Assembly (NCBI RefSeq): GCF_004923315.1 | Contig: NZ_CP039642.1 | Span: 519,837 to 583,836 of the forward strand | Length of the DNA: 64,000 nt | Reading direction: 5' to 3' | From: Azospirillum sp. TSA2s | Lineage (GTDB): Bacteria > Pseudomonadota > Alphaproteobacteria > Azospirillales > Azospirillaceae | Shown here: in pieces, positions 26,994-35,870 of the stretch | How the letters are laid out: the number at the start of each line of letters is the position of its first letter | Position numbering within the stretch: the stretch's first letter is position 1 | Program-made: the position numbers and the translations under genes | The notes under the pieces: model-generated | Told to the model about the DNA's origin: nothing | Database searches by the model: none | The model's input: only the letters and a program-made list of their open reading frames with translations

Positions 26994-27833
26994 TCAGACC
27001 ACGGCTTCGCGCAGCGCGCCGACGCGATGACGCGCCGTTTCGATGGCGTGGAACTGGGCGCCGATGACGACCTGCAGATGGTCGTCCGGCGCATCGTGCA
27101 GGGCGTCGCGGAACAGCGACAGCGTGCCGTCCAGCCCGCCTTCCAGCCGGGCCAGCAGGTCGCCGCGCGCCCCGGGCCCGCTGGCCCCGGCCATCACGCT
27201 GCGGGCGCTGGCCTCCGCCAGTCCATGCATGGGCGACCAGACGCGCGTGCCGTCGCCGGCGGTCTCGATCCAGCCGCCGCCGGTGCGCAGTTCCGCATCC
27301 AGCGCCATGGCGCTGCGGTCGAGCTGGTCGGCCAGATCCTCCAGCCGGGCGGACAGGGCCGTATCGGCGATGGTCATGTCGGCGCGGCGGAAGGCTTCCG
27401 AGCCGTCGCGGCAGGCGGCGATCAGGTCGGTCAGCAGATGCCGGCTGCGCGGGTCGAGATGGCGGCCATGGGGATCGTAATCGTCGAACCCGGTGGTCGA
27501 TTCCGGCGTGCGGGCGACCGCCACGGCAAGCCAGAGGGCGCCGACGCCCATCAGCGCCACCGGGATTGGGTTGGCGCGCACCGCGCGGGCGATACGGCCG
27601 GACAGGCCGTCGCCGCCGCCCTGGATCACGTCGCGCACCACCTGCACCACGCCGCCGGACATCTGGCCGGGCGACAGTCGGAACTCGATCTCGTCGATCA
27701 CCGAATCCATGCGGGCGCGGATCGACTGGATCTCGTGCTCGATCTCTTCCGGCCGGCGGCCCTGGGGCGATGTGGCTGTGGCGGTCGCATCGGACGGAGC
27801 GGCGGACGGAATGGCGTCGTTGTGATGGGTCAT
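26994..27833 (-). CDS. DUF3618 protein with a C-terminal helical bundle (stress type)
   Basis: 279 residues. The N-terminal domain has RRPEEIEHEIQSIRARMDSVIDEIEFRL in overlapping pieces, the Glu/Arg heptad motif of DUF3618, and a short membrane segment near residue 92. From about residue 125 a second domain (HLLTDLIAACRDGSEAFRRA) resembles the PA2169/DUF2383 four-helix ferritin-like bundle. The ATG at 27833 has CAGGAGACG eight bases upstream. DUF3618 proteins are usually general-stress genes in this class; function is not known. First gene of a two-gene unit with yihY. Confidence 0.8.
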   Translation of the reverse strand: MTHHNDAIPSAAPSDATATATSPQGRRPEEIEHEIQSIRARMDSVIDEIEFRLSPGQMSGGVVQVVRDVIQGGGDGLSGRIARAVRANPIPVALMGVGALWLAVAVARTPESTTGFDDYDPHGRHLDPRSRHLLTDLIAACRDGSEAFRRADMTIADTALSARLEDLADQLDRSAMALDAELRTGGGWIETAGDGTRVWSPMHGLAEASARSVMAGASGPGARGDLLARLEGGLDGTLSLFRDALHDAPDDHLQVVIGAQFHAIETARHRVGALREAVV

Positions 27834-27837
27834 GCCG

Positions 27838-27882
27838 GGCGTCTCCTGTGGGGGCTGCCGGCTTGCAACACCAGGAGACGCC
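27838..27882 (-). repeat. 11-bp inverted repeat covering the DUF3618 ribosome-binding site
   Basis: GGCGTCTCCTG (27882-27872 on the minus strand) is the exact inverse of CAGGAGACGCC (27848-27838), with a 23-base loop. The second arm contains the AGGAGA used to translate the DUF3618 gene, so any transcript covering both arms would hide the ribosome-binding site. Confidence 0.6.
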
Positions 27883-27891
27883 GATTGTTCC
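27867..27891 (-). promoter_or_regulatory. Candidate EcfG-type general-stress promoter
   Basis: GGAAC (27891-27887), 16 bases, then TGTT (27870-27867), close to the alphaproteobacterial EcfG consensus GGAAC-N16/17-CGTT. It sits 34 bases upstream of the DUF3618 ATG. Transcripts from here would begin inside the loop of the inverted repeat and so leave the ribosome-binding site free. Confidence 0.45.
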
Positions 27892-27918
27892 GGCTGTAGC
27901 GGTCCGGAACCCGCCCGA

Positions 27919-28563
27919 TCAGGTCACATGCTGGGCGAAGGCCATGACCTCCATGCTGCCCTGCCAGATCATGCGGACGGCGACATAGACGATGACCACC
28001 AGACCCAGATAGGCGATCCAGTGGAAGCGGTTCAGCAGCCGCGCGATCACCGTCGCCGCGGCGCCCATCAGCGCCACCGACAGCAGAAGGCCGATGGCCA
28101 GCACCCACAGATGCTCGCGCGCCGCGCCCGCCACCGCCAGCACATTGTCGAGCGACATCGACACGTCGGCGATGATGACCTGCCGGATGGCGGCCCCCAC
28201 CGGCTTGCCGCCCCCGGCGGGGGTGGGGACAGCGTCGTCGCCCTCCTCGGCCATCAGGGCGGCGGCCTCCGCCTCCTCGCGCTGGCTGCGCAGCTCGCGG
28301 AACAGCTTCCAGCACACCCACAGCAGCAGCAACCCGCCGGCCAGCGTCAGCCCGATGATGTCCATCAGCCGGGTCGCCGCCAGCGCGAAGCCGATGCGCA
28401 GGACCACCGCGGCGGCGATGCCCCAGAAGATCACGCGGGCGCGTTTCTCCCGCGCCACCCCGGCGGCGGCCATGCCGACGACAATGGCGTTGTCACCGGC
28501 CAGCACCAGGTCGATGAACACCACCTGGGCAAGCGCGATCAGTTCCGGAATCAGCGAGTCCAC
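27919..28563 (-). CDS. TerC/YjbE-family inner-membrane metal-exporter-like protein
   Basis: 214 residues with about seven membrane segments. The two TerC signatures with buried acidic residues are present: FIDLVLAGDNAIVVGMAAAG near the start and IIADVSMSLDNVLAVAGAAR near residue 130. A hydrophilic loop of about 35 residues separates them. Members of this family are linked to manganese or other metal export at the membrane; tellurite resistance is the historical name only. There is no mntP-type riboswitch visible upstream. Stands between hupE and the DUF3618 operon. Confidence 0.88.
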   Translation of the reverse strand: MDSLIPELIALAQVVFIDLVLAGDNAIVVGMAAAGVAREKRARVIFWGIAAAVVLRIGFALAATRLMDIIGLTLAGGLLLLWVCWKLFRELRSQREEAEAAALMAEEGDDAVPTPAGGGKPVGAAIRQVIIADVSMSLDNVLAVAGAAREHLWVLAIGLLLSVALMGAAATVIARLLNRFHWIAYLGLVVIVYVAVRMIWQGSMEVMAFAQHVT

Positions 28564-28709
28564 GGTCTGTCCGTCGATTTTCAGTTGAGGAGATGCGGGC
28601 GGGGGAGGCCTGCCCTATAGCGCGTGAACACGCGGCGGCGCAACCTTGTCTCCCGGCGCAGGTGGAAAAATGTCGCGGTCCCGCGTGGGGCCGCGGCTGA
28701 ATGCGCAGC

Positions 28710-28740
28710 AAAAAGGCCGGACGGTTTCCCGCCCGGCCTT
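28710..28740 (-). terminator. Intrinsic terminator downstream of hupE
   Basis: AAGGCCGG and CCGGCCTT (28713-28740) enclose a 12-base loop; on the minus strand the stem is followed by a run of five T (TTTTTGC). It ends the hupE transcript 32 bases past its stop. Confidence 0.8.
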
Positions 28741-28771
28741 CCTCATGAACTTTGGGTCGCAAGGCCCCGGA

Positions 28772-29377
28772 TCAGGCCAGCGCGGCCAGCGCCACGCCGC
28801 CCAAACCGCCCCCAGCCAAACCAATGGCGGCACCCAGGCCGCGCAGGGCCAATGCCGCCCCGCCGCCGCCGCGCAGCGACAGGGCCGCGGCGACGCCGGC
28901 GCCGTGCAGCAGCGCGGTCGCCAGCGCGAAGCCAAGGCCGTAGAGCAACGGCTGCGCCGCCTCCGGCATCTCGGCGCCATGGGCATGGCCGTGGAAGACG
29001 GCGAACATCGCCACCACCGCCATCGACAGGTGCAGCGACAGGCGCGACTGTGCGGCGATCAGGGCGCCCAGCGCGATCACCGACCCGGCGATCCCCAGCT
29101 CCACCGCCGGCAGGGCGATGCCCGCCATGCCCAGCAGGCCGCCGCCGATCATGGCGGTGACGAAGGCGGCCGGCAGCGCCCACAGGGCGGCACCGCCGCG
29201 CTGCGCCGCCCACAGCCCGACCGCGACCATCGCCAGCAGATGGTCCCAGCCGCCGACCGGATGCAGGAAGCCATGGGCGAAGCCGGCGTCATGGACGCCG
29301 ACGGTGTGGGCGTCGGCGACCGCGGGCAGCACCAGCCCGGCCAGAAGCACGGCCGAGGCGAGGGAGAAACGTTTCAT
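28772..29377 (-). CDS. hupE: HupE/UreJ-family nickel-permease-like membrane protein
   Basis: 201 residues. Cleavable signal ending AVADAH, then six membrane segments. HDAGFAHGFLHPVGGWDHLLAMVAVG (in pieces: GFAHGFLHPVGGWDHLLAM) is the HupE/UreJ signature with metal-binding His residues, and VFHGHAHGAEMP repeats the His theme. Family members are medium-affinity nickel (or cobalt) transporters that serve NiFe hydrogenase or urease. The neighbouring hupK and hyp genes, divergently transcribed, point to nickel supply for a hydrogenase whose structural genes are outside the window. Confidence 0.92.
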   Translation of the reverse strand: MKRFSLASAVLLAGLVLPAVADAHTVGVHDAGFAHGFLHPVGGWDHLLAMVAVGLWAAQRGGAALWALPAAFVTAMIGGGLLGMAGIALPAVELGIAGSVIALGALIAAQSRLSLHLSMAVVAMFAVFHGHAHGAEMPEAAQPLLYGLGFALATALLHGAGVAAALSLRGGGGAALALRGLGAAIGLAGGGLGGVALAALA

Positions 29378-29555
29378 GGACCAGCATCCTCTGATGTCGT
29401 GTCGCGCTGTCGGAGCGAAGTTTAGCAGAAAGCGTCAGCCCGGCCATGGCCGGAACGGCGGTTCCGCCCCGCCGGATCTACGTCGTTTGACGCAGGTCAA
29501 TGAGTTGCACCCCCGATCCGTCACGATGCGCTGCCCGTTGCCACAGGAATCCTCG

Positions 29556-30752
29556 ATGTCCACCGCCACGCTTCCCGGAGAGGGTTCGGTATCCGTCCGG
29601 CTGTGGCTCGACAGGGGTGAGGATGGGGGCCGCAAGGACGGCATGACCATCCGCCGGGCCGAGGTCGCCACCCGCCGCCCGCGCGCCGTCGCCGCCCTGG
29701 TCGGCCGCAAGGCGGAGGAGGCTGTGCGGCTGGCGCCCCTGCTGTTCAGCCTGTGCGGCAGCGCCCAGGGGCTGGCCGTCGCCCGCGCCTGCGAGGCGGC
29801 GCTGGGCATCGACGCCACTCCCCACGAGACCGCCCGCGCCCTGCTGACCGATGCGGAGGCGCTGGACAGCCATGGCTGGCAGGCTGTGGTCGAATGGCCG
29901 GCGCGCCTCGGCGCCCCGCCCCGGCCGGCGGCCCTGCGCGATCTGCGGGCGGCGGTGTCGGCGATCATGCCGGCGCTCTATCCGGCCAAGGATGGGCTGC
30001 GGCCCGGCGGCGGCGTTCTGCGGCCGGACACGGCGACCCTGCAGGATATCCTTGTGCGGATAACCGGCTGGCTGGAGACGACCGTTTTCGCCGGTCCGCC
30101 GCCACGGGATGCCGACGACCTCGCCCGCTGGGCGGCGGGCGGCGGCAGCGACGCGGCACGGCTGGCCGCCCGGCTGCTGTCGCCCGATCTGGCCGGCTGG
30201 AGCGCCTGCGGTGCACCACTGCTGATCGAGCGGTCGCCCCTCTGGTACGCGGCGGCGCTGAGCGGCGACCCGTCCTTCGCCGCCACCCCCCGGTACAAGG
30301 ATGCCCCGGCCCTGACCGGACCGCTGGAACGGCAGGTCGACCATCCGCTGGTCGTCTCGGTAACGGAACGCTTCGGCGACGGGCTGGCCCGGCTGTTCGC
30401 GGCGCGGCTCGCCGATCTGGCGGAGCTGCCGCGGCGGATGGAGGCGGCCATCGCGGACCTTCGCCCCGTCGATCCCGCCGCTGCCGGATCGACGGGTCCC
30501 GGCGAAGGCTGCGGCGTGGCGGAGACGGCGCGCGGGCGGTTGGCCCACTGGCTGCGGCTGGACGGCGATGGACGGCTGGCCGACGCCCGCATGGTGGCGC
30601 CGACCGACTGGAACTTCGCCGCCGGCGGCCCGCTGGCGCGCGGGCTGGCGGGGGCCGCGGTGCGCGACCGCGACGACGCGGTGGAGCGGGTGCGGCTGCT
30701 GGTCGCGATGCTGGATCCCTGCGTCGCCTGCGGCATAGAAGTACACGAATGA
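29556..30752 (+). CDS. hupK: HupK-like hydrogenase assembly protein (large-subunit homologue)
   Basis: 398 residues from the ATG at 29556, with AGGAAT upstream; an ATG at 29526 is an alternative. The protein is a degenerate relative of the NiFe-hydrogenase large subunit. LFSLCGSAQGLAVARACEAA corresponds to the first Cys region (only one Cys of the usual CxxC is kept), and DPCVACGIEVHE at the extreme C-terminus copies the DPCxxCxxH motif. This is how HupK/HoxV is recognised; HupK helps build the NiFe(CN)2CO centre as a scaffold. There is no extension after the His, so it is not processed. It starts the hupK-hypB-hypC-hypE run. Confidence 0.82.
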   Translation: MSTATLPGEGSVSVRLWLDRGEDGGRKDGMTIRRAEVATRRPRAVAALVGRKAEEAVRLAPLLFSLCGSAQGLAVARACEAALGIDATPHETARALLTDAEALDSHGWQAVVEWPARLGAPPRPAALRDLRAAVSAIMPALYPAKDGLRPGGGVLRPDTATLQDILVRITGWLETTVFAGPPPRDADDLARWAAGGGSDAARLAARLLSPDLAGWSACGAPLLIERSPLWYAAALSGDPSFAATPRYKDAPALTGPLERQVDHPLVVSVTERFGDGLARLFAARLADLAELPRRMEAAIADLRPVDPAAAGSTGPGEGCGVAETARGRLAHWLRLDGDGRLADARMVAPTDWNFAAGGPLARGLAGAAVRDRDDAVERVRLLVAMLDPCVACGIEVHE

Positions 30753-30833
30753 CGAGCGCTTGCCCAAGCCTGCGGGCAGGCCGATGATGGGCAGGGCGGA
30801 CGGATTGCGGATCGAAGAGCGGGAGAGCGCGTG

Positions 30834-31808
30834 ATGTGCACGGTTTGCGGATGCGGCGAGGGCGAGACCCGGATAGACGGCAAGGCCGCCGATGCCGGGC
30901 ATGAGCATATCGGCCCCGACGGCAAGGTCTATCGCCACCATCATGGCGAGGCGCACCACCATGCCCATCACCACCATGACGACACCCACGAGCACGTCGC
31001 CCCCGACGGCACGGTGTTCCGCCACAGCCATGACGAGCACGGGCACCATCATCACGATCACCACCGCCCCGACCGTGCCGACGCCATCGACGGCGGCGCC
31101 GCGCTGAACCAGCCGCGGCTGGTCACCATCGAACGCGACATCCTGGCGAAGAACGACGGTCTGGCTGCCGTCAACCGCCGCCGCTTCGCCGAGCGCGGGG
31201 TGTTCGTGCTGAACCTGATGTCCAGCCCCGGATCGGGCAAGACCACCCTGCTGACCCGCAGCCTGACCGACCTGAAGGGCCGTTTCCCCGTCGCGGTGAT
31301 CGAGGGCGACCAGCAGACCAGCTTCGACGCCGACCGCATCCGCGCCACCGGCACCCCGGCGGTACAGGTCAACACCGGCAAGGGCTGCCACCTCGACGCC
31401 TCCATGGTGGCGCAGGCCGCCGACAGGCTGGCGGCCGAGGGCCAGTTCGCCGGGGACGGCGTTCTGTTCGTCGAGAATGTCGGCAATCTGGTCTGTCCCG
31501 CCGGCTTCGACCTGGGCGAGACCCACCGCGTCGTCGTCCTGTCGGTGACGGAGGGGGAGGACAAGCCCCTGAAATACCCGGACATGTTCGTCCGCGCCGA
31601 CCTGCTGGTGGTCAACAAGATCGACCTGCTGCCGCACCTGAGCTTCGACGTGGAGCGCATGATCGGCTACGCCCAGCGCCTGAACCCGTCGCTGGCGGTG
31701 ATCCAGCTGTCGGCCACCACCGGCCAGGGGCTGGAGGAGTGGTACGACTGGATCGCCGACGGTCTGGCGGAGGCCCGCGCCTCACACGCCGCCACCGCTG
31801 CCGTCTGA
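30834..31808 (+). CDS. hypB: Hydrogenase nickel-insertion GTPase HypB
   Basis: 324 residues beginning [10 protein letters not shown], the N-terminal CxxCGC nickel site; the GTG at 30831 is the alternative start. A His-rich stretch (residues 36-80, with more than 20 His) would store nickel, as in rhizobial HypB. GTPase motifs follow: P-loop [28 protein letters not shown] and NKIDLLP. HypB hydrolyses GTP to deliver nickel to the hydrogenase large-subunit precursor, normally with HypA, which is not in the window. 81 bases after hupK and 16 before hypC. Confidence 0.97.
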   Translation: MCTVCGCGEGETRIDGKAADAGHEHIGPDGKVYRHHHGEAHHHAHHHHDDTHEHVAPDGTVFRHSHDEHGHHHHDHHRPDRADAIDGGAALNQPRLVTIERDILAKNDGLAAVNRRRFAERGVFVLNLMSSPGSGKTTLLTRSLTDLKGRFPVAVIEGDQQTSFDADRIRATGTPAVQVNTGKGCHLDASMVAQAADRLAAEGQFAGDGVLFVENVGNLVCPAGFDLGETHRVVVLSVTEGEDKPLKYPDMFVRADLLVVNKIDLLPHLSFDVERMIGYAQRLNPSLAVIQLSATTGQGLEEWYDWIADGLAEARASHAATAAV

Positions 31809-31824
31809 CCGGAGGACCACCGCC

Positions 31825-32049
31825 ATGTGCCTTGCCGTCCCTGCATTGGTCACCGCCCTGCTGCCCGACGACCGCGCCACCGTCAGCCTGGGCGGCGTCA
31901 CCTCCACCTGCTCGCTGGAGCTGGTGGAGGATGTCGCCGTCGGCGACTACGTGATCGTCCATGTCGGCTACGCCCTGTCCCGCCTGGATGCCGAGGAGGC
32001 CGAGCGAACGCTCGCTCTGCTGGCCGAAGTCGCGGACGCCGCTGCCTGA
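31825..32049 (+). CDS. hypC: Hydrogenase maturation chaperone HypC
   Basis: 74 residues, starting MCLAVPALV with the essential Cys2, and containing VGDYVIVHVGYALSRLD, the OB-fold signature of HypC/HupF. HypC carries the Fe(CN)2CO unit with HypD and hands it to the large subunit. Normally hypD follows directly; here the next 207 bases hold a dispersed repeat and then hypE. A good GGAGGACCACC lies before the ATG. Confidence 0.96.
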   Translation: MCLAVPALVTALLPDDRATVSLGGVTSTCSLELVEDVAVGDYVIVHVGYALSRLDAEEAERTLALLAEVADAAA

Positions 32050-32097
32050 CGCTGGTCTCCCGTGTTCCGACAGAAATCCGCACCCGCAAACAAGCAC

Positions 32098-32182
32098 GTC
32101 ATCCCCGCGAAGGCGGGGATCCAGGAAACGTTGCAGACAAGCCGTTGAACCGGCTGGATTCCCGCCTTCGCGGGAATGACGG
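32098..32182. repeat. Dispersed palindromic repeat, family 1, copy 4
   Basis: GTCATCCCCGCGAAGGCGGG (32098) and the inverse ATTCCCGCCTTCGCGGGAATG (ending about 32180), with a 30-base centre. It is placed between hypC and hypE, where hypD is found in most hyp operons. Confidence 0.85.
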
Positions 32183-32256
32183 CGTACAAAACACAAGGGC
32201 TCCCGCACCGCTTCCGCGGGGGCTCATCTTCCAACCGACCACCCGGACCACCCGCC

Positions 32257-33303
32257 ATGACCGACCGCCGCCTCTTCACCCGCAAGCTCGACATCGCCCG
32301 CGGGGCGGTGGACATGACCCACGGGTCGGGCGGCAAGGCGATGGCGCAGCTGGTGCGCGAGCTGTTCGCCGCCGCCTTCGCCAACCCGTATCTCGACCAG
32401 GGCAACGATCAGGCCGCCTTCGACGTGCCGGGCGGGCGCATGGTGATGACGACCGACGGCTTCGTCGTCTCCCCGCTGTTCTTCCCCGGCGGCGACATCG
32501 GCTCGCTGGCCGTCCACGGCACGGTGAACGACGTCGCGATGGCCGGCGCGGTGCCGCTGCACCTGACCGCCGGTTTCATCATCGAGGAGGGCTTCCCGCT
32601 CGCCGACCTCAAGCGGGTGGTCGACAGCATGGCCGCCGCGGCGCGCGAGGCCGGGGTCGCCATCGTGTCGGGCGACACCAAGGTGGTGGAGCGCGGCAAG
32701 GGCGACGGCCTCTTCATCACCACCACCGGCATCGGCATGGTGCCGCCGGGCGTCGCCCCGTCGGGCGACCGGGCGCGGCCGGGCGACGTGATCCTGGTCA
32801 GCGGCACCATGGGCGACCATGGCGTCGCCATCATGTCGACCCGCGACAATCTGGGCTTCGAGACGGCGATCCTGTCCGACAGCGCGGCGCTGAACGGGCT
32901 GGTCGCGGCGATGGTGGCGGCGGTGCCGGACGTGCATGTGCTGCGCGACCCCACCCGCGGCGGGCTGGCGACGACGCTGAACGAGATCGCCCACCAGTCC
33001 GGCGTCGGCATGCGCCTGCGCGAATCGGACATTCCGGTGCGGGCGCAGGTCGCGGCGGCCTGCGAATTGTTGGGACTCGACCCGCTTTACGCCGCCAACG
33101 AAGGTAAGCTGATCGCGATTTGCGCCGAGGAGGAGTGCGACCGTCTGCTCTCCGTCATGCGCGATCACCCGCAGGGACGGGATGCCGCCCGCATCGGATG
33201 TGTGGTGGAAGACCCCCACCGCTTCGTTCAAATGGAGACCCGCTTCGGCGGCCGCCGGATCGTGGATTGGCTGACCGGGGAACAGCTTCCCCGGATCTGC
33301 TGA
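32257..33303 (+). CDS. hypE: Carbamoyl-dehydratase HypE
   Basis: 348 residues from the ATG at 32257. HypE accepts the carbamoyl group from HypF on its C-terminal Cys and dehydrates it with ATP to a thiocyanate, the source of the cyanide ligands. The C-terminal PRIC with the acceptor Cys is intact. MTHGSGGKAM and QGNDQAAF near the start, VNDVAMAGA, SGDTKVV and DPTRGGLATTLNEIA are the PurM-like ATP-site motifs. HypD and HypF must come from elsewhere. Confidence 0.97.
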   Translation: MTDRRLFTRKLDIARGAVDMTHGSGGKAMAQLVRELFAAAFANPYLDQGNDQAAFDVPGGRMVMTTDGFVVSPLFFPGGDIGSLAVHGTVNDVAMAGAVPLHLTAGFIIEEGFPLADLKRVVDSMAAAAREAGVAIVSGDTKVVERGKGDGLFITTTGIGMVPPGVAPSGDRARPGDVILVSGTMGDHGVAIMSTRDNLGFETAILSDSAALNGLVAAMVAAVPDVHVLRDPTRGGLATTLNEIAHQSGVGMRLRESDIPVRAQVAAACELLGLDPLYAANEGKLIAICAEEECDRLLSVMRDHPQGRDAARIGCVVEDPHRFVQMETRFGGRRIVDWLTGEQLPRIC

Positions 33304-33436
33304 CCCGTACCGGCGGGCTAACTCACCCTTTCCAATCGCACCGCCCCTTTGGCGGGACCCCTTTCGCGCGCTGGCCGTTGCCTCTCTCGGATGGTCCTAT
33401 GCTCTGACCCGAGACGATCAGCGACGAGAGAATATA

Positions 33437-34159
33437 ATGGCGTTGTCCAACATCGCCCTTCTGGGCGCTCCCCGTCTGGACCCCGGCCGGATGGCCGGGA
33501 CCCGGTCGGCGATGCAGGCGATGGACCGGCTTCCCGGTTGCCCACCCTTGCACAGGCACCGCGTGAAACGCGCGTTCGACATCGTCGGCTCGCTGGGTCT
33601 GCTTGCCGTTTTCGGGCCGTTGATGCTCGTGCTCGCCTGGATGGTGGCGCGCGACGGCGGCCCGGCGGTGTTCGGCCACCGGCGCATCGGCGCCGACGGG
33701 CGCCCCTTCACCTGCCTGAAATTCCGCTCCATGGTGGTCAACTCGGCCGAGGTGCTGGAACGGCTGCTCGCCACCGACGAGACGGCGCGCGCCGAATGGC
33801 TGGCGACGCGCAAGCTGCGCAACGATCCCCGCATCACCCCGGTCGGCCGTTTCCTGCGCAAATCGAGCCTGGACGAGCTGCCGCAGCTCATCAACGTCCT
33901 GCGCGGCGACATGAGCCTGGTCGGCCCCCGCCCGATCATCGACGACGAGGTGTCCTACTATCACGCCTGCTTCCCCTTCTACACCCGCTGCCGCCCCGGC
34001 CTGACCGGGCTGTGGCAGGTCAGCGGCCGCAGCGACGTCGATTACGTGCGCCGCGTCCAGCTCGACACCGCCTATGTCGTCGGCTGGAACTTCTGGGCCG
34101 ACATCGGCATCATGCTGCGCACCGTGCGGGTCGTGGTGAAGGGCAGCGGCGCCTACTGA
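33437..34159 (+). CDS. ExoY-like undecaprenyl-phosphate sugar phosphotransferase
   Basis: 240 residues. After about 40 unconserved residues comes RVKRAFDIVGSLGLLAVFGPLML (in part), the single membrane anchor, then the bacterial sugar transferase domain: LKFRSMVVN, DPRITPVGRFLRKSSLDELPQ with the catalytic Asp-Glu pair, GDMSLVGPRP and RPGLTGLWQVSGRS. It transfers a sugar phosphate (Gal or Glc type in ExoY relatives) to undecaprenyl phosphate, the first step of exopolysaccharide assembly on the inner membrane. It lacks the large N-terminal domain of WbaP-type enzymes. No other polysaccharide genes are adjacent, so it acts in a pathway encoded elsewhere. Confidence 0.92.
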   Translation: MALSNIALLGAPRLDPGRMAGTRSAMQAMDRLPGCPPLHRHRVKRAFDIVGSLGLLAVFGPLMLVLAWMVARDGGPAVFGHRRIGADGRPFTCLKFRSMVVNSAEVLERLLATDETARAEWLATRKLRNDPRITPVGRFLRKSSLDELPQLINVLRGDMSLVGPRPIIDDEVSYYHACFPFYTRCRPGLTGLWQVSGRSDVDYVRRVQLDTAYVVGWNFWADIGIMLRTVRVVVKGSGAY

Positions 34160-34197
34160 CGCCCGCCCCCTCTGAAAGCGTTCATCCGTTCGGATAG

Positions 34198-34224
34198 GTC
34201 GCGCGCTCCCTCGGGGCGCGCGAC
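34198..34224. repeat. GC-rich hairpin after the sugar transferase gene
   Basis: GTCGCGCG and CGCGCGAC are exact inverses around an 11-base centre. There is no T tract, so it would be an unusual terminator; it is the only structured element in the 274-base gap 34160-34433. Confidence 0.5.
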
Positions 34225-34433
34225 ATCGCCGTTTGCGCACCCTATCTCTGGAGTCCGCCCTCTTGCGCGGTTCGGCCGATCCACCCCGGGCATGACCCTC
34301 TTGCCGAAATCGGGATGGATTTTGAGAATGGGCGGACGACGTGCTAGGGTCGCGGCAACCGGCGAAACACTGGTATAAGTGAACGATGCGCGTAAGACCG
34401 CCGGCCGGATCGGCCAGTCAAGAGGGTCCAAGG

Positions 34434-35861
34434 ATGGCGAAGCTGCTGGCTGCCTTGCTGCTGATGATGGTGGCGATCGGGCCCGCCTGCGCCGTGGCGC
34501 CCACCAGCCGTGCCGACACCGTGGCGGCCCTCGACCGCTACCGGACGGATTTCGCCAAGATCCGCGGCTATGGATCGCTGTCCACCGCCGACCGCAACTA
34601 CGTCCTCTTCTCCGACGCCATGCGCCGCGTCCTGACGGAGCATGTGAAGGCCTATGATCCGCAGGTGCTGATCGACAAGGCCGAGGACGGGCTGAAGAAG
34701 AAGAAGGCGGAGAACCCGAAGGCCAGCGACCGCATGCTGACCGAAGCGGCGCTGGACAGCATGCTGGGCTCGCTCGATCCCTATTCCAGCTTCCTCGACG
34801 CCGAGCGCTACCGCTATCTGCGCGAACAGACGCAGGGCGAGTTCGGCGGGCTCGGCATCGAGGTGACGATGGACGAGGAAAGCGGCCTGATCAAGGTCGT
34901 CTCCCCCATCGACGGCTCGCCCGCCGCCCGCGCCGGCCTGCGCAGCGGCGACCTGATCGCCCGCATCGACGACATGGCGGTGAAGGGGCTGAACCTGCAC
35001 GACGCCGTCGCCCGCATGCGCGGCCCCGTCGGCAGCTCCGTCGCCCTGTCGATCCGCCGCCCGCCCTCGACCGAGGCCAACACCCGCGTCTCGCTGACCC
35101 GCGCCATCGTGAAGATCCAGCCGGTGCGCTACCGGCTGGAGGGCAACGTCGCCTATGTCCGCATCGCCACCTTCAACCAGTCGACCTCCACGGCGCTGGA
35201 CGCGGCGATCGAGACGATGCGCCGGCAGGCGAAGGGCCGGCTGACCGGCGCCGTCATCGACCTGCGCAACAACCCCGGCGGCCTGCTGGAGCAGGCGGTG
35301 CAGGTGGCCGACCGCTTCCTGGAGACGGTGGACATCGTCTCCGTCCGCGGCCGCGATCCGGAGGAATCCCGCAACTACCGCGGCACCCCCGGCGACCTGC
35401 TGGCCGGGCTGCCGGTGGTGGTGCTGATCAACAGCGGCTCGGCCTCGGCGTCGGAGATCGTGGCCGGCGCCCTGCAGGACCATCACCGGGCGCTGCTGTT
35501 CGGCTCCCGCTCCTACGGCAAGGGGTCGGTGCAGACGATTTCCTCGCTCAGCGTCGACACCGGCATCCGCCTGACCACCGCCCGCTACTATCGCCCGTCG
35601 GGGGCGCTGGTGGATTGCTTCGGCGTCTCGCCGAACCTGGAGGTCAAGCCGACCCACGGCAGCACCGAGGAAACCCACCCCGACCCCGCCACCTGCGACT
35701 CCAACGCCCCGGTCCCGCCGAAGCCGCAGGTGTGGCTGGCCCAGGACATGTGCCCCGACGTGATGGACAAGGCCCCCAAGCCCGACGACGACCGCCCGCT
35801 GGAATGCGCCGTCTCCGCCATCCGCAACCGCCTGACCGGAACCTTGGCCGGCGGGGAGTAA
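34434..35861 (+). CDS. ctpA: S41-family C-terminal processing protease (CtpA-like)
   Basis: 475 residues from the ATG at 34434 (AGAGGG upstream), with a signal peptide MAKLLAALLLMMVAIGPACA. A PDZ domain (about 100-185; GGLGIEVTMDEESGLIKVVSP in part) precedes the S41 protease domain with DLRNNPGG, the catalytic GSASASEIVAGALQDH (Ser) and YGKGSVQ (Lys, about 30 residues later). It cuts unstructured C-termini of periplasmic proteins. About 90 residues after the usual end carry four Cys (DCFG, ATCDS, DMCPD, ECAVS), an extra tail that may form disulfides. A dispersed repeat follows directly. Confidence 0.92.
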   Translation: MAKLLAALLLMMVAIGPACAVAPTSRADTVAALDRYRTDFAKIRGYGSLSTADRNYVLFSDAMRRVLTEHVKAYDPQVLIDKAEDGLKKKKAENPKASDRMLTEAALDSMLGSLDPYSSFLDAERYRYLREQTQGEFGGLGIEVTMDEESGLIKVVSPIDGSPAARAGLRSGDLIARIDDMAVKGLNLHDAVARMRGPVGSSVALSIRRPPSTEANTRVSLTRAIVKIQPVRYRLEGNVAYVRIATFNQSTSTALDAAIETMRRQAKGRLTGAVIDLRNNPGGLLEQAVQVADRFLETVDIVSVRGRDPEESRNYRGTPGDLLAGLPVVVLINSGSASASEIVAGALQDHHRALLFGSRSYGKGSVQTISSLSVDTGIRLTTARYYRPSGALVDCFGVSPNLEVKPTHGSTEETHPDPATCDSNAPVPPKPQVWLAQDMCPDVMDKAPKPDDDRPLECAVSAIRNRLTGTLAGGE

Positions 35862-35870
35862 GCCGGAAAA

